Below are positions 15,302 through 21,370 of a stretch of DNA of 21,370 nt, one piece after another. The DNA lies in NCBI GenBank assembly GCA_043816305.1, contig JBDRHZ010000015.1:1-21370 (forward strand). The letters run 5' to 3'. The stretch is from JAHIVN01 sp018816645. Its GTDB lineage: Bacteria > Patescibacteriota > Dojkabacteria > JAHIVN01. A program made the position numbers and the translations under genes. The notes beneath the pieces are model-generated. The model was not told the DNA's origin. It did not search any database and worked only from the letters and a program-made list of their open reading frames with translations. Numbering within the stretch: position 1 is the first letter of the stretch; every line of letters begins with the position of its first letter.

Positions 15302-16867
15302 CTATCTTAAAATCTCAATTTCTCCTTTTGTTGAATTAACATTAAGTATATTTCCTGTTTTTATTAGTTTCGTAATATCTTTTACAGCTACAATACATGG
15401 TATCTTAAATTCTCTTGCTATTATAGCACTATGTGCCGTAATTCCTCCCTGGCTCACAATCACAGCTCCAGATTTAATTATATAAGGCATAAAATCTGGA
15501 TCTAGATCAATTGCTACCAAAATGTCCCCTTTTTTGAAGTCTTTCATAAAGCTTTCATCTAAGCTATCGATTACAAACGCTTTTCCTGTACACTGTCCAT
15601 AATAGGCTGGCTGCCCATATAAACGTTTTACCTTTTCTTCAACAGGTTTTATTCCTTTTGTAAAAGATTTCCTTATATCTTTTGCCTTCTCTCCACTTTC
15701 TACAAACTCTTTTTTATCTTTATACAGATATAAAAAGTATTTTGATTTATTTTTTAAGTTTTTAAGATAACTCTTCTTTTTTTTGATTAAATCGATAACC
15801 TGATCTGGAGAAATAAATAACAATTCGTTTATTTTAATATTTAGTCTTATTGCTATTTCTTCTAATAATTTATCCGTATAATAAAAATTCTTCAGTTGAG
15901 CTAATCTTCTGAATGACTTTGAGATACCAAACTTAGTGTTAGAAAGAAACAAATTTTGATACTGTTTATTAATCCCATATTTTCTAAACAACCTTTTCTT
16001 TTTCTTTAGAATAGCTTCTCTTGAGGGAATTAAAGTATCTGTATTACTAAGAAGTCCTTTATTCTTGAGCAAATTAAATAGTTTTCTGTATAGATAATCT
16101 ATTTTTGGCAGTCCAAGACCTTTCAATCCATGATATTGTAAGTACGAATATCTCAAATAAATCTTTCTCATTTTATTATGAATTTCCTCTGGTAATAAAC
16201 TAGCAAAACTTTTCGTGCTAGTCTTAGTGAAATCGAGCTTAAATTCCTTTTTCTTAAGTAAGCTTTTAGCAAGTTTTATTAATTCATAATCTTCCAACTT
16301 AAAAGAAGTAATCTCATCAAATTCATGAAGATCGTTTAGTACTTGCTTCGATTCTTCTGCCGAATTAGTCTTAAGGAATAAATAATTGTAGAGATAGTCA
16401 TACAGACCGTATCTCTTTGCCTGAAGGGTTTCTGTTGCCCAAGCAACATTGTATAATTCTGTATGAATATTAAATTGAGAGCGATAAAGATCGACAATAT
16501 TTTCAGACTTTAAATTCCCGAAGTTTACATTTAAAGAATATTTGTTAAAAACTTTGAATAAATCCTTAGATAGGTTCATAATAGACTTGTAAAGGAAATC
16601 TCCGAAACTATTGTCATTTTTCAACCTTTCTATTAAAAATTTGCATGCCCTTTTTGTCTCTTTATCAGGATAATAGAATTCAGATTCAAAGCCCTTGTAG
16701 AAGGCAAGAACCGAATTACATTCTATACCACAATATTTTCTCATTCCATTTGTAGATGCTCTCAGAAAGAGGCTATCAATATGAAAATTGTCGTATAAAT
16801 TTCTAGAGGCAAAAATCCATTTGGTATTCTGAATCTTTTTTATATCCTTTTTTTGCAGTTTCTCCAT
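15302..16867 (-). CDS. PEP-utilizer phosphohistidine swivel-domain protein
   Basis: A 521-residue protein. Residues about 425-521 are a PEP-utilizing-enzyme mobile (swivel) domain as in PEP synthase and pyruvate phosphate dikinase. The phospho-carrier motif GGITAHSAIIARE has His479 as the expected phosphohistidine, and GDILVAIDLDPDFMPYI and KIPCIVAV-type strands flank it. The first 420 residues are Lys-rich and mostly helical, with no ATP-grasp, no PEP/pyruvate barrel and no motif I recognise. It therefore has the carrier but not the usual kinase half. The ATG at 16867 lies 65 bp inside the upstream ORF, in the +1 frame. No alternative Met occurs before residue 42. The gene is markedly AT-rich. 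It may be the C-terminal part of one protein with its neighbour. Confidence 0.75.
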   Translation of the reverse strand: MEKLQKKDIKKIQNTKWIFASRNLYDNFHIDSLFLRASTNGMRKYCGIECNSVLAFYKGFESEFYYPDKETKRACKFLIERLKNDNSFGDFLYKSIMNLSKDLFKVFNKYSLNVNFGNLKSENIVDLYRSQFNIHTELYNVAWATETLQAKRYGLYDYLYNYLFLKTNSAEESKQVLNDLHEFDEITSFKLEDYELIKLAKSLLKKKEFKLDFTKTSTKSFASLLPEEIHNKMRKIYLRYSYLQYHGLKGLGLPKIDYLYRKLFNLLKNKGLLSNTDTLIPSREAILKKKKRLFRKYGINKQYQNLFLSNTKFGISKSFRRLAQLKNFYYTDKLLEEIAIRLNIKINELLFISPDQVIDLIKKKKSYLKNLKNKSKYFLYLYKDKKEFVESGEKAKDIRKSFTKGIKPVEEKVKRLYGQPAYYGQCTGKAFVIDSLDESFMKDFKKGDILVAIDLDPDFMPYIIKSGAVIVSQGGITAHSAIIAREFKIPCIVAVKDITKLIKTGNILNVNSTKGEIEILR

Positions 16868-17837
16868 CTGATACAGATTTTATAAAATTATATTTACTTA
16901 TCTTTGTTGATAATGGTTTATAATTTTCCAAAATTAATTTATCCTCTATTAGTTTATACAAATCTTCTATCGTAGACTTCAATAATGGATCATTAGTACT
17001 ACTATTACGGTTGCTTGGTAATATTCTGCTCCAGAATTCGATTTCAATTTGATTTAAAATATGCTTTGTTTTTTTAACCTTAATTCTATGACTTGATATA
17101 CCAAAAACCATCCCATTTCTTTTGTTTATGCAAACACATCTATTCTTTTCTTTTTCAAATTTTTTTAAAGGGGTTAAGGTAATTTCACTTAAACTCTTAG
17201 AAGTCAAATCTGCTACCGCTTTCTCTAGATTTGCTCTATTAAAAGCGATTATATTTAATTCCTTTTTAGGTAAGTAATCACATTTAATATCCTTAAAATA
17301 CTTTATTGATTTTTCATACTTATCAGTTGCATCTAATATATCCAGGTTTGCAATCTCTTTATCCCCAGAATTTAAATCACAATATCTTTCAGAAGTGTAT
17401 TCTTTTGTTGAATGACCAAAATCAAAATTCCCAAACTCTTCTTCGGAAAGATAATTTATAAAACTTTTACCATTTTTATTAATGTTATACTTATATTCAA
17501 TTTCTATAATTTTCCATAATGCTAATTTGGATGATTTAATCTTTGCATCTTCATTGGACTCTCTATATTTAGTTAACAGATCTTTTGCAAATATTTTAAT
17601 TCCAACAACTGCGTTTTGTATTTTTAAAAATTTGCAGAACGAGTTTCTAGTCACTTTAGCAACACAATTCTGGGAATTATTATTTTGAAGTAAGTAATTA
17701 CATAAAGACTCTTTATACCCATTGTTTTTAATCTCTATATCACCTTTCAAAATAAAAAAAATGTTTTGGGTAGGAAAATTTATAACTGGACCTATGCAAG
17801 AATTAGTTTTTATATTTTTTAAAAAGATACTGCTCAT
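16803..17837 (-). CDS. Unrecognised protein with CYTH-like ExExK motif and possible cNMP-binding-like N-terminus
   Basis: A 344-residue ORF from the ATG at 17837 (a TTG two codons upstream is less likely). Residues 1-95 resemble a cyclic-nucleotide-binding/cupin-like beta roll: NIFFILKGDIEIKNNG, then NCVAKVTRNSFCKFLKI. Residues 112-116 read E-I-E-Y-K, the ExExK signature of CYTH/triphosphate-tunnel enzymes, followed by SERYCDLNSGD, HRIKVKK and LNQIEIEF, in the order of the later CYTH strands. CYTH proteins bind or cleave triphosphates with a divalent metal. Both assignments come from motif reading only and are tentative. The end overlaps the swivel-domain ORF by 65 bp. Losing one A from a seven-A run (16848-16854) would join them into 844 residues. 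Very AT-rich. Confidence 0.55.
   Translation of the reverse strand: MSSIFLKNIKTNSCIGPVINFPTQNIFFILKGDIEIKNNGYKESLCNYLLQNNNSQNCVAKVTRNSFCKFLKIQNAVVGIKIFAKDLLTKYRESNEDAKIKSSKLALWKIIEIEYKYNINKNGKSFINYLSEEEFGNFDFGHSTKEYTSERYCDLNSGDKEIANLDILDATDKYEKSIKYFKDIKCDYLPKKELNIIAFNRANLEKAVADLTSKSLSEITLTPLKKFEKEKNRCVCINKRNGMVFGISSHRIKVKKTKHILNQIEIEFWSRILPSNRNSSTNDPLLKSTIEDLYKLIEDKLILENYKPLSTKISKYNFIKSVSDGETAKKGYKKDSEYQMDFCL
16836..16854 (-). other. Poly-A slippery region joining the CYTH-like and swivel ORFs
   Basis: In the overlap the coding strand has A7 (16848-16854) followed by GGATAT and A6 (16836-16841). Reading through needs a net +1 shift (one A skipped). Such runs are typical of transcriptional slippage, phase variation by indel, or an assembly error. 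Confidence 0.55.
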
Positions 17838-17985
17838 TTTCAAAAAATAATATTTATTTTATAGAGAGTTTCTTTGATTTTCTAAAATTTTTATAGTAAA
17901 ATCGAACCTATAGTCGCGAGGATATGAGGATTATATATTCTTTATATAGCTTTTGTCAAAGTATCTTAAATTTTATATTTCAATT
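17838..17985. promoter_or_regulatory. Divergent promoter region of the swivel and HD-like genes
   Basis: Plus strand: TTGATT (17874-17879), 17 bp, TAAAAT (17897-17902), giving a leader of about 75 nt for the HD-like gene. Minus strand: TTTAGA, 17 bp, TATAAA in the reversed sequence around 17858-17886. The two promoters overlap, so the transcripts may compete or be co-regulated. Confidence 0.5.
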
Positions 17986-18717
17986 ATGAGTTGCTTACAT
18001 CCAGATACCACTTATGTAACTACTGCAAAAGAAACTGTCACCGTTTCTTTTAGAGAACAAATTGTAGCAATTTTACCAGAAATTGATTTTATACAGGATG
18101 AGACTTTAAGAGAAAGAGTATTTGATTTTTATAAAACATACCTTGAAAGACAAGGATTCACTCCAAGCAGATTACTAGAAGTACCTTACACTATGCTTGC
18201 TGGTCCAGATGTTCCGTCATATGCTGTTAAAACTCAAATATTAGTAGATTTTGCAAGAGATATGGATGCTTCAGATGAATCACTTGCTGCGCTTTTAATG
18301 ATGGATATCTTTAAGGTTGGCGAAATTCAAGAGGATGTAGGAACGGGTTCTTGGAAACAAATAAACCATCCTGATGGTCCGCATGCAAAAAGAGCAGAGA
18401 TGTTAGCAAGAGAACTTGGGTTTTCAGCCTCAATTTGTGACATGATTCTTAATCACGGGGCAGAACCCGAAATAAAAGTTATACGTATGGCAAAATTACA
18501 AAGCAAAGATCCGGTCACTGAGCATCAAGGAAAATTAGAAAGACAAATATTCGAAATTGATTTTTTAATACACGACTTGTTTTTAACATATAATTTGTCC
18601 AAACACAGAGAATATCAACCAGGGGACCCCATTGAGTGGAGTGGAGACAAACGAATAGAACAAAGAACACTGAGAGTAATTTATGAAACTGCAAGAAGTT
18701 TAAGGCTAGAACCTTAA
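17986..18717 (+). CDS. HD-domain-like protein with altered metal site
   Basis: A 243-residue soluble protein from the ATG at 17986 (an in-frame TTG at 17953 is less likely). The middle resembles an HD-superfamily phosphohydrolase: SLAALLMMDIFKVGEI (99-114) aligns with the ALLHDIGK-type helix, HAKRAEMLARELGF (133-146) with the third-His helix, CDMILNHGAEP (151-161) with the fourth, and the acidic IDFLIHDLF (191-199) with the final Asp helix. The defining His-Asp is Met106-Asp107 and the first His is missing, whereas H133, H157 and D192 remain. Hydrolysis by the usual two-metal route is doubtful, so the protein may bind a nucleotide instead. It is divergent from the CYTH-like gene, with overlapping promoters. 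The call rests on pattern only. Confidence 0.55.
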   Translation: MSCLHPDTTYVTTAKETVTVSFREQIVAILPEIDFIQDETLRERVFDFYKTYLERQGFTPSRLLEVPYTMLAGPDVPSYAVKTQILVDFARDMDASDESLAALLMMDIFKVGEIQEDVGTGSWKQINHPDGPHAKRAEMLARELGFSASICDMILNHGAEPEIKVIRMAKLQSKDPVTEHQGKLERQIFEIDFLIHDLFLTYNLSKHREYQPGDPIEWSGDKRIEQRTLRVIYETARSLRLEP

Positions 18718-18907
18718 TTCTGCTGACTCAGAATCAATAGTGTTTACTCATATCGACTTTTGTGTGTTTTTCACCTTACAGGCTATATTTCGCGTTTGAG
18801 GTTTTTCACACGTGATTATTATCAATGAGAATAAGGGTTTCTCGGCTAGGGGAACGGGTCTTGTCGTAACATACGGTTTAGAGCGGAACATACGGGTCTG
18901 GAACCCA
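18718..18907. other. Intergenic region between convergent HD-like and Nudix genes
   Basis: No gene. ATTCTG/CAGAAT (18717-18734) makes a short stem right at the HD-like stop, without a U-tract. A direct repeat AACATACGG occurs at 18868-18876 and 18887-18895, followed by GGGT/ACCC in a small stem. No tRNA fold was found. Confidence 0.35.
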
Positions 18908-19426
18908 TCATCTTTGATAATTCTCAAAGAATATTTGCATTCCTGTTAAAAAAGGAGGTGCAAACTTCTGTGCATCCTCTTCAAGTTCTATCTTTATCTT
19001 ATCTAGAGAAATCCACCAATATGAATCTGCGTAATCTGTTTTAAAGCCAATACTATTTGGGTTCGTATCGGATATAAAAACTCTCTTGAAAGCCTTATCA
19101 ACTTTCTCGAAATGTTTATAATCAAAGAGCTTACTAAATTTCAAAGATTTGCCAAAAGCTTCTTGTATTTCTCTTTGCATACACTCCTTATATGTTTCAT
19201 CTGTTACTGTTCCAGCAACTGGAAATGTGTACTTTCCAGGATACCATTTCTTATACATTGCTCTTTTCTGCAGTAATATTCGGTCATTGAGATCAAACAG
19301 TAATAAGTATGAAGAGCGATGAATGCTATCTCCATTCTCAAAATAGCTCCGTGGCTTTAGACCAAGAATTCTATTGTTTTCATCAACTTCGGTTATAAGT
19401 TCATTTTTGTTTATCTGTTTATTCAT
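18908..19426 (-). CDS. Nudix hydrolase, isopentenyl-diphosphate isomerase/YfcD-like
   Basis: A 172-residue Nudix-fold protein. The N-terminus EVDENNRILGLKPRS and HRSSYLLLFDLNDRILLQKR, then WYPGKYTFPVAGTV, fit the YfcD/IPP-isomerase-like group, which acts on nucleoside diphosphate or isoprenoid substrates. The Nudix box is G72-x4-E77-x7-R85-E86-I-Q-E89-A90-F-G92. The Gly-Glu spacing is one residue short and the second Glu of REUxEE is Ala, so metal binding may be weakened. IPP isomerase's catalytic Cys is not obvious. The ATG at 19426 is 14 bp from repeat copy A. A TATAAC lies 5 bp before the ATG, so the promoter may reach into the repeat and the mRNA may be nearly leaderless. Confidence 0.78.
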   Translation of the reverse strand: MNKQINKNELITEVDENNRILGLKPRSYFENGDSIHRSSYLLLFDLNDRILLQKRAMYKKWYPGKYTFPVAGTVTDETYKECMQREIQEAFGKSLKFSKLFDYKHFEKVDKAFKRVFISDTNPNSIGFKTDYADSYWWISLDKIKIELEEDAQKFAPPFLTGMQIFFENYQR

Positions 19427-19439
19427 ATTCTGTTATAAG

Positions 19440-19556
19440 AACTGGCGGTGTGCGTTCGAAAAAATTCGAACTGATTTCGCCCAAAATTTGTAGGGCGGGC
19501 GGAATTCCCCCCAAACCCCCCTTCCGCCCGCCCGCAGAAGCGACCCTTTCGGATTG
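19440..19556 (-). repeat. 117-bp inverted repeat, copy A
   Basis: Its reverse complement matches 20347-20463 over all 117 bp with two substitutions. It holds two perfect stems: GTTCGAA/TTCGAAC with a 4-nt loop, and GGGCGGGCGGAA/TTCCGCCCGCCC enclosing two C6 tracts. On the minus strand it reads as four G-tracts (G3, G3, G6, G6) with short loops, a G-quadruplex motif. It starts 14 bp upstream of the Nudix ATG. Confidence 0.92.
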
Positions 19557-19606
19557 GACAATTTCAAGTTTTTCGCGGATACATAGCCCGTAAGGAAAAT
19601 CACTAG

Positions 19607-19975
19607 TTACCCATTATTTGACGTATCTCTTCTTTTTATAAACCAATTCAGGAAAAATAAAGCACTAACCAGAAACGCCGGACCGAAAATGAGCACATAA
19701 GAACTCCATGGTCTGTCAAACCCGGCCCACCAGAGCCACAAAACCGCAGTGGCGAGAAATATGGCCGCTCCTATCAAATCATACTTTTTCCAGGCTAATA
19801 TAATGACCGCGAGTAAAATTAGTACAGGCAAATTGTGCAAGAAAAGTGGAATAATTGCTTCCCAACCATGGTATTCCTCAAAAACATCAAAAGAGAAGAT
19901 GGTCAGAAAAGCGACAAAAAGAAGGCTTAAAATTCGAGGAACCCAATAAATTAATTGTTTTATTTGATTGTTCAT
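19607..19975 (-). CDS. Small membrane protein, DUF7670-like
   Basis: A 122-residue protein with four hydrophobic helices at about 11-30 (ILSLLFVAFLTIFSFDVF), 41-61 (IPLFLHNLPVLILLAVIILAW), 67-85 and 92-112, and a basic C-terminus (KRRDTSNNG). The pattern of first helix ending SFDVF, then LHNLPVLIL and AWKKYDLIGAAIF, matches a small bacterial and archaeal membrane family I know as DUF7670, of unknown function. It begins 7 bp after the XRE regulator gene, so the two are one operon. This resembles regulator/membrane-protein pairs in which the regulator controls both genes. The operon sits between the 117-bp inverted repeats. Confidence 0.7.
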   Translation of the reverse strand: MNNQIKQLIYWVPRILSLLFVAFLTIFSFDVFEEYHGWEAIIPLFLHNLPVLILLAVIILAWKKYDLIGAAIFLATAVLWLWWAGFDRPWSSYVLIFGPAFLVSALFFLNWFIKRRDTSNNG

Positions 19976-19982
19976 AATTTTA

Positions 19983-20186
19983 TTATATCAATTCTTCAAT
20001 TGAAACTCCAAGCGCTTTGGCGATTTTCGCCATAGTTTGGACGCTGGGCTTATTAACAACACCGCTCTCGACCTTTGTAAGCGTTGTATATTTAATATCT
20101 GCTTTTTTAGCTAAATCATCTTGCGTTAAGCCAAGTTTAGCCCGTGCTTTCTTTATATTTTCGCTGATTGTTTTTCCACTTGTCAT
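19983..20186 (-). CDS. XRE-family HTH regulator
   Basis: A 67-residue protein that is almost entirely a Cro/C1-type helix-turn-helix (about 8-64): ISENIKKARAKLGLTQDDLA, KADIKYTTLTKVESG, and SVQTMAKIAKALGVSIEEL. It has no sensor domain. It should bind DNA as a dimer and probably regulates its own operon, because a perfect 11-bp inverted repeat lies just upstream of its start. The ATG at 20186 has no SD. Downstream is the DUF7670-like gene. Single-domain XRE plus membrane-protein operons are common on mobile elements and in chromosomes. Confidence 0.88.
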   Translation of the reverse strand: MTSGKTISENIKKARAKLGLTQDDLAKKADIKYTTLTKVESGVVNKPSVQTMAKIAKALGVSIEELI

Positions 20187-20197
20187 ATTAGTAAAGT

Positions 20198-20250
20198 TTT
20201 GGTAGTATTGTAGTAAGTATGATTATTACCTCTATTGCTATACTACCAAA
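20198..20250 (-). promoter_or_regulatory. Operator-like inverted repeat upstream of the XRE gene
   Basis: TTTGGTAGTAT (20198-20208) and ATACTACCAAA (20240-20250) are perfect 11-bp inverted arms 31 bp apart. A possible minus-strand -10, TACAAT (20207-20212), overlaps the inner arm. Two dimer sites looped together by the XRE protein would silence the operon. Confidence 0.6.
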
Positions 20251-20267
20251 TAAAATGAAAATAGTCC

Positions 20268-20597
20268 AATTAAAAATGAGGGAAGCCCGCTTTTGGCCCA
20301 AAATGAAGTTCGAGACGATATTTTTTCAGGTTCTTTGGCAGTTTTTCAATCCGAAAGGGTCGCTTCTGCGGGCGGGCGGAAGGGGGGTTTGGGGGGAATT
20401 CTGCCCGCCCTACAAATTTTGGGCGAAATCTGTTCGAATTTTTTCGAACGCACACCGCCAGTTGGAAAATGTCTTTGTTGGCTCGCCCTCTGCGAGGGCT
20501 CGCCAGCCGATTTTAAGCTCAAATTGGAATTTTTTATCTTTGCCCCGCTACTGCGGGGCTGGCCAAAAGCGGGCTTCCCGTATTTTCATTTTTAATT
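20268..20597. repeat. 330-bp segment bounded by inverted arms, upstream of the recombinase
   Basis: The left arm is 20268-20298, comprising AATTAAAAATGA and the 19-mer GGGAAGCCCGCTTTTGGCC. The right arm is 20561-20597 in reverse, identical except for a 6-nt insertion (20580-20585). Inside are copy B of the 117-bp repeat and further stems: GCCCTC/GAGGGC around 20477-20491, and GCCCCGC/GCGGGGC around 20542-20559. The whole segment is gene-free and could fold as one large cruciform or structured RNA. It ends 4 bp before the recombinase SD. Confidence 0.75.
20347..20463 (+). repeat. 117-bp inverted repeat, copy B
   Basis: The partner of 19440-19556 in opposite orientation, with two substitutions (one breaks a base pair in the GC stem, the other lies beside the TTCGAA stem). 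The copies enclose 790 bp containing the XRE/DUF7670-like operon and the left arm of the outer repeat. Confidence 0.92.
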
Positions 20598-20600
20598 ATT

Positions 20601-20607
20601 AAGGAGG
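20601..20607 (+). promoter_or_regulatory. Strong Shine-Dalgarno of the recombinase gene
   Basis: AAGGAGG, 4 nt before the ATG. It stands out because most other genes in the window have no SD, and it fixes the recombinase start. Confidence 0.85.
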
Positions 20608-20611
20608 AACT

Positions 20612-21370
20612 ATGAAATATTTTATCTACACTCGAAAATCAACGGACAGCGAAGAGCGACAAGTTTTAAGTATTGAATCTCAAATTTCTGAATTAAAAGA
20701 ATTTGCCGCCAAAGAAAAACTTGAAATTTTTGCCTCGCTAAGCGAAGCAAAAACTGCCAAAGAACCTGGCCGAACTGTGTTCGGCGAAATGCTTGCTCGG
20801 ATTGAAAAGGGCGAAGCCCAAGGAATTTTGGCTTGGCATCCGGACAGACTGGCAAGAAATTCAATAGACGGGGGCAAAATCATTTATCTGCTGGACACAG
20901 GAAAGATTAAAGATTTGAAATTTCCCACATTTTGGTTTGATAGCACACCACAAGGGAAATTTATGATGAACATTGCCTTTGGCCAAAGCAAGTATTACAT
21001 CGACAATCTAAGCGAAAATATTAAACGAGGACATCGGGCAAAACTGCGAAAAGGTATTTGGCCAAATTTTGCCCCGCTTGGATATTTGAATAATCACAAG
21101 ACCAGGGGGATTGATATTGATAGCGAAAAAGCACCGCTTGTCAGAAAAACTTTTGAGCTTTATGCAACTGGTGAATATACTTTGAAAGCTGTTGCGATAA
21201 TTTTGGATCAAGCGGGGCTAAGGAGCTATAAAGGCAATGTTCTTTCTGTTTCCTGTGTCCAGCGTATGCTTCAAAATCAGATTTACTACGGCGTATTTTC
21301 TTTCAACGGTGAAATTTATGACGGAACGCACGAGCCAATTATTTCCAAGAAACTTTTTGATTCTGTTCAA
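20612..21370 (+). CDS. Large serine recombinase, N-terminal 253 residues (cut by window edge)
   Basis: A site-specific recombinase of the resolvase/invertase superfamily, large-serine type, cut at its 3' end by the window. The catalytic domain (1-145) starts MKYFIYTRKST, where Arg8 and Ser10 are the expected active-site residues. AWHPDRLARN (about 75-84) supplies the other conserved arginines. The recombinase (DNA-binding) domain follows from about 150: GIWPNFAPLGYLNN, LVRKTFELYATGEYTLKAVA and VLSVSCVQRMLQNQIYYGVF. Enzymes of this family integrate, excise or invert mobile DNA at short att sites without sequence-specific host factors. Strong SD, unlike its neighbours. It probably belongs to an integrated element that continues to the right. 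Confidence 0.93.
   Translation, partial: MKYFIYTRKSTDSEERQVLSIESQISELKEFAAKEKLEIFASLSEAKTAKEPGRTVFGEMLARIEKGEAQGILAWHPDRLARNSIDGGKIIYLLDTGKIKDLKFPTFWFDSTPQGKFMMNIAFGQSKYYIDNLSENIKRGHRAKLRKGIWPNFAPLGYLNNHKTRGIDIDSEKAPLVRKTFELYATGEYTLKAVAIILDQAGLRSYKGNVLSVSCVQRMLQNQIYYGVFSFNGEIYDGTHEPIISKKLFDSVQ

Noticed and set aside
18840..18905. Possible tRNA or small RNA near the AACATACGG repeats
   Set aside because: No acceptor stem, T-loop or anticodon arm can be drawn. Only a 4-bp GGGT/ACCC stem is present.
20219..20602. ORFs in the GC-rich segment before the recombinase
   Set aside because: They run through the inverted repeats and hairpins and exist because stop codons are rare in GC-rich palindromes. 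No domain or coherent start.

Overview
The window looks like chromosome from a Candidate Phyla Radiation (Patescibacteria) bacterium. This is inferred from gene character: a PheS with a four-cysteine knuckle, short membrane-anchored proteins of unknown function, core genes that mostly lack a Shine-Dalgarno site, low GC, and GC-rich palindromic repeats between genes. TGA acts as a stop (end of the PBP1A gene), so the SR1/Gracilibacteria code does not apply. The exact phylum cannot be read from the sequence.

Layout. (1) 1-2268, minus strand: three consecutive N-terminally anchored proteins (the first cut by the window edge). Two carry a fibronectin-III/purple-acid-phosphatase-N-like domain, and one ends in an LPYTG sortase signal. 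(2) 2499-6007, plus strand: a near-consensus promoter and pheS-pheT, overlapping by 23 bp the convergent gene for a class A penicillin-binding protein (5985-9032) with two C-terminal Ig-like domains. (3) 9183-11738, minus strand: an orphan second lobe of prephenate dehydratase, a 34-residue membrane peptide with its own SD and terminator, a flavodoxin with a 19-bp palindrome at its promoter, a MazG-type pyrophosphohydrolase and an anchored NTF2-like protein. (4) 12017-14806, plus strand: a Yip1-like membrane protein, a secreted thermonuclease with an excalibur domain, and an ArsM-type arsenite methyltransferase gene between two direct copies of a palindromic repeat. (5) 15302-18717: a very AT-rich pair of overlapping minus-strand ORFs, divergent from an HD-like gene. 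The upstream ORF has a possible cyclic-nucleotide-binding-like region and an ExExK CYTH-like region. The downstream ORF ends in a PEP-utilizer phosphohistidine swivel domain. A seven-A run in their overlap suggests they are, or were, one 844-residue protein. (6) 18908-21370: a Nudix hydrolase, then an XRE regulator and DUF7670-like membrane protein operon lying between two 117-bp inverted repeats, followed by a large serine recombinase running off the right edge. This end looks mobile and may be invertible.

The best candidates for something undescribed are the CYTH-like/PEP-swivel/HD-like locus, which has a phosphohistidine carrier but no ATP-grasp partner, and the inverted-repeat/serine-recombinase block that places identical 117-bp structured DNA next to both the Nudix and the recombinase genes.
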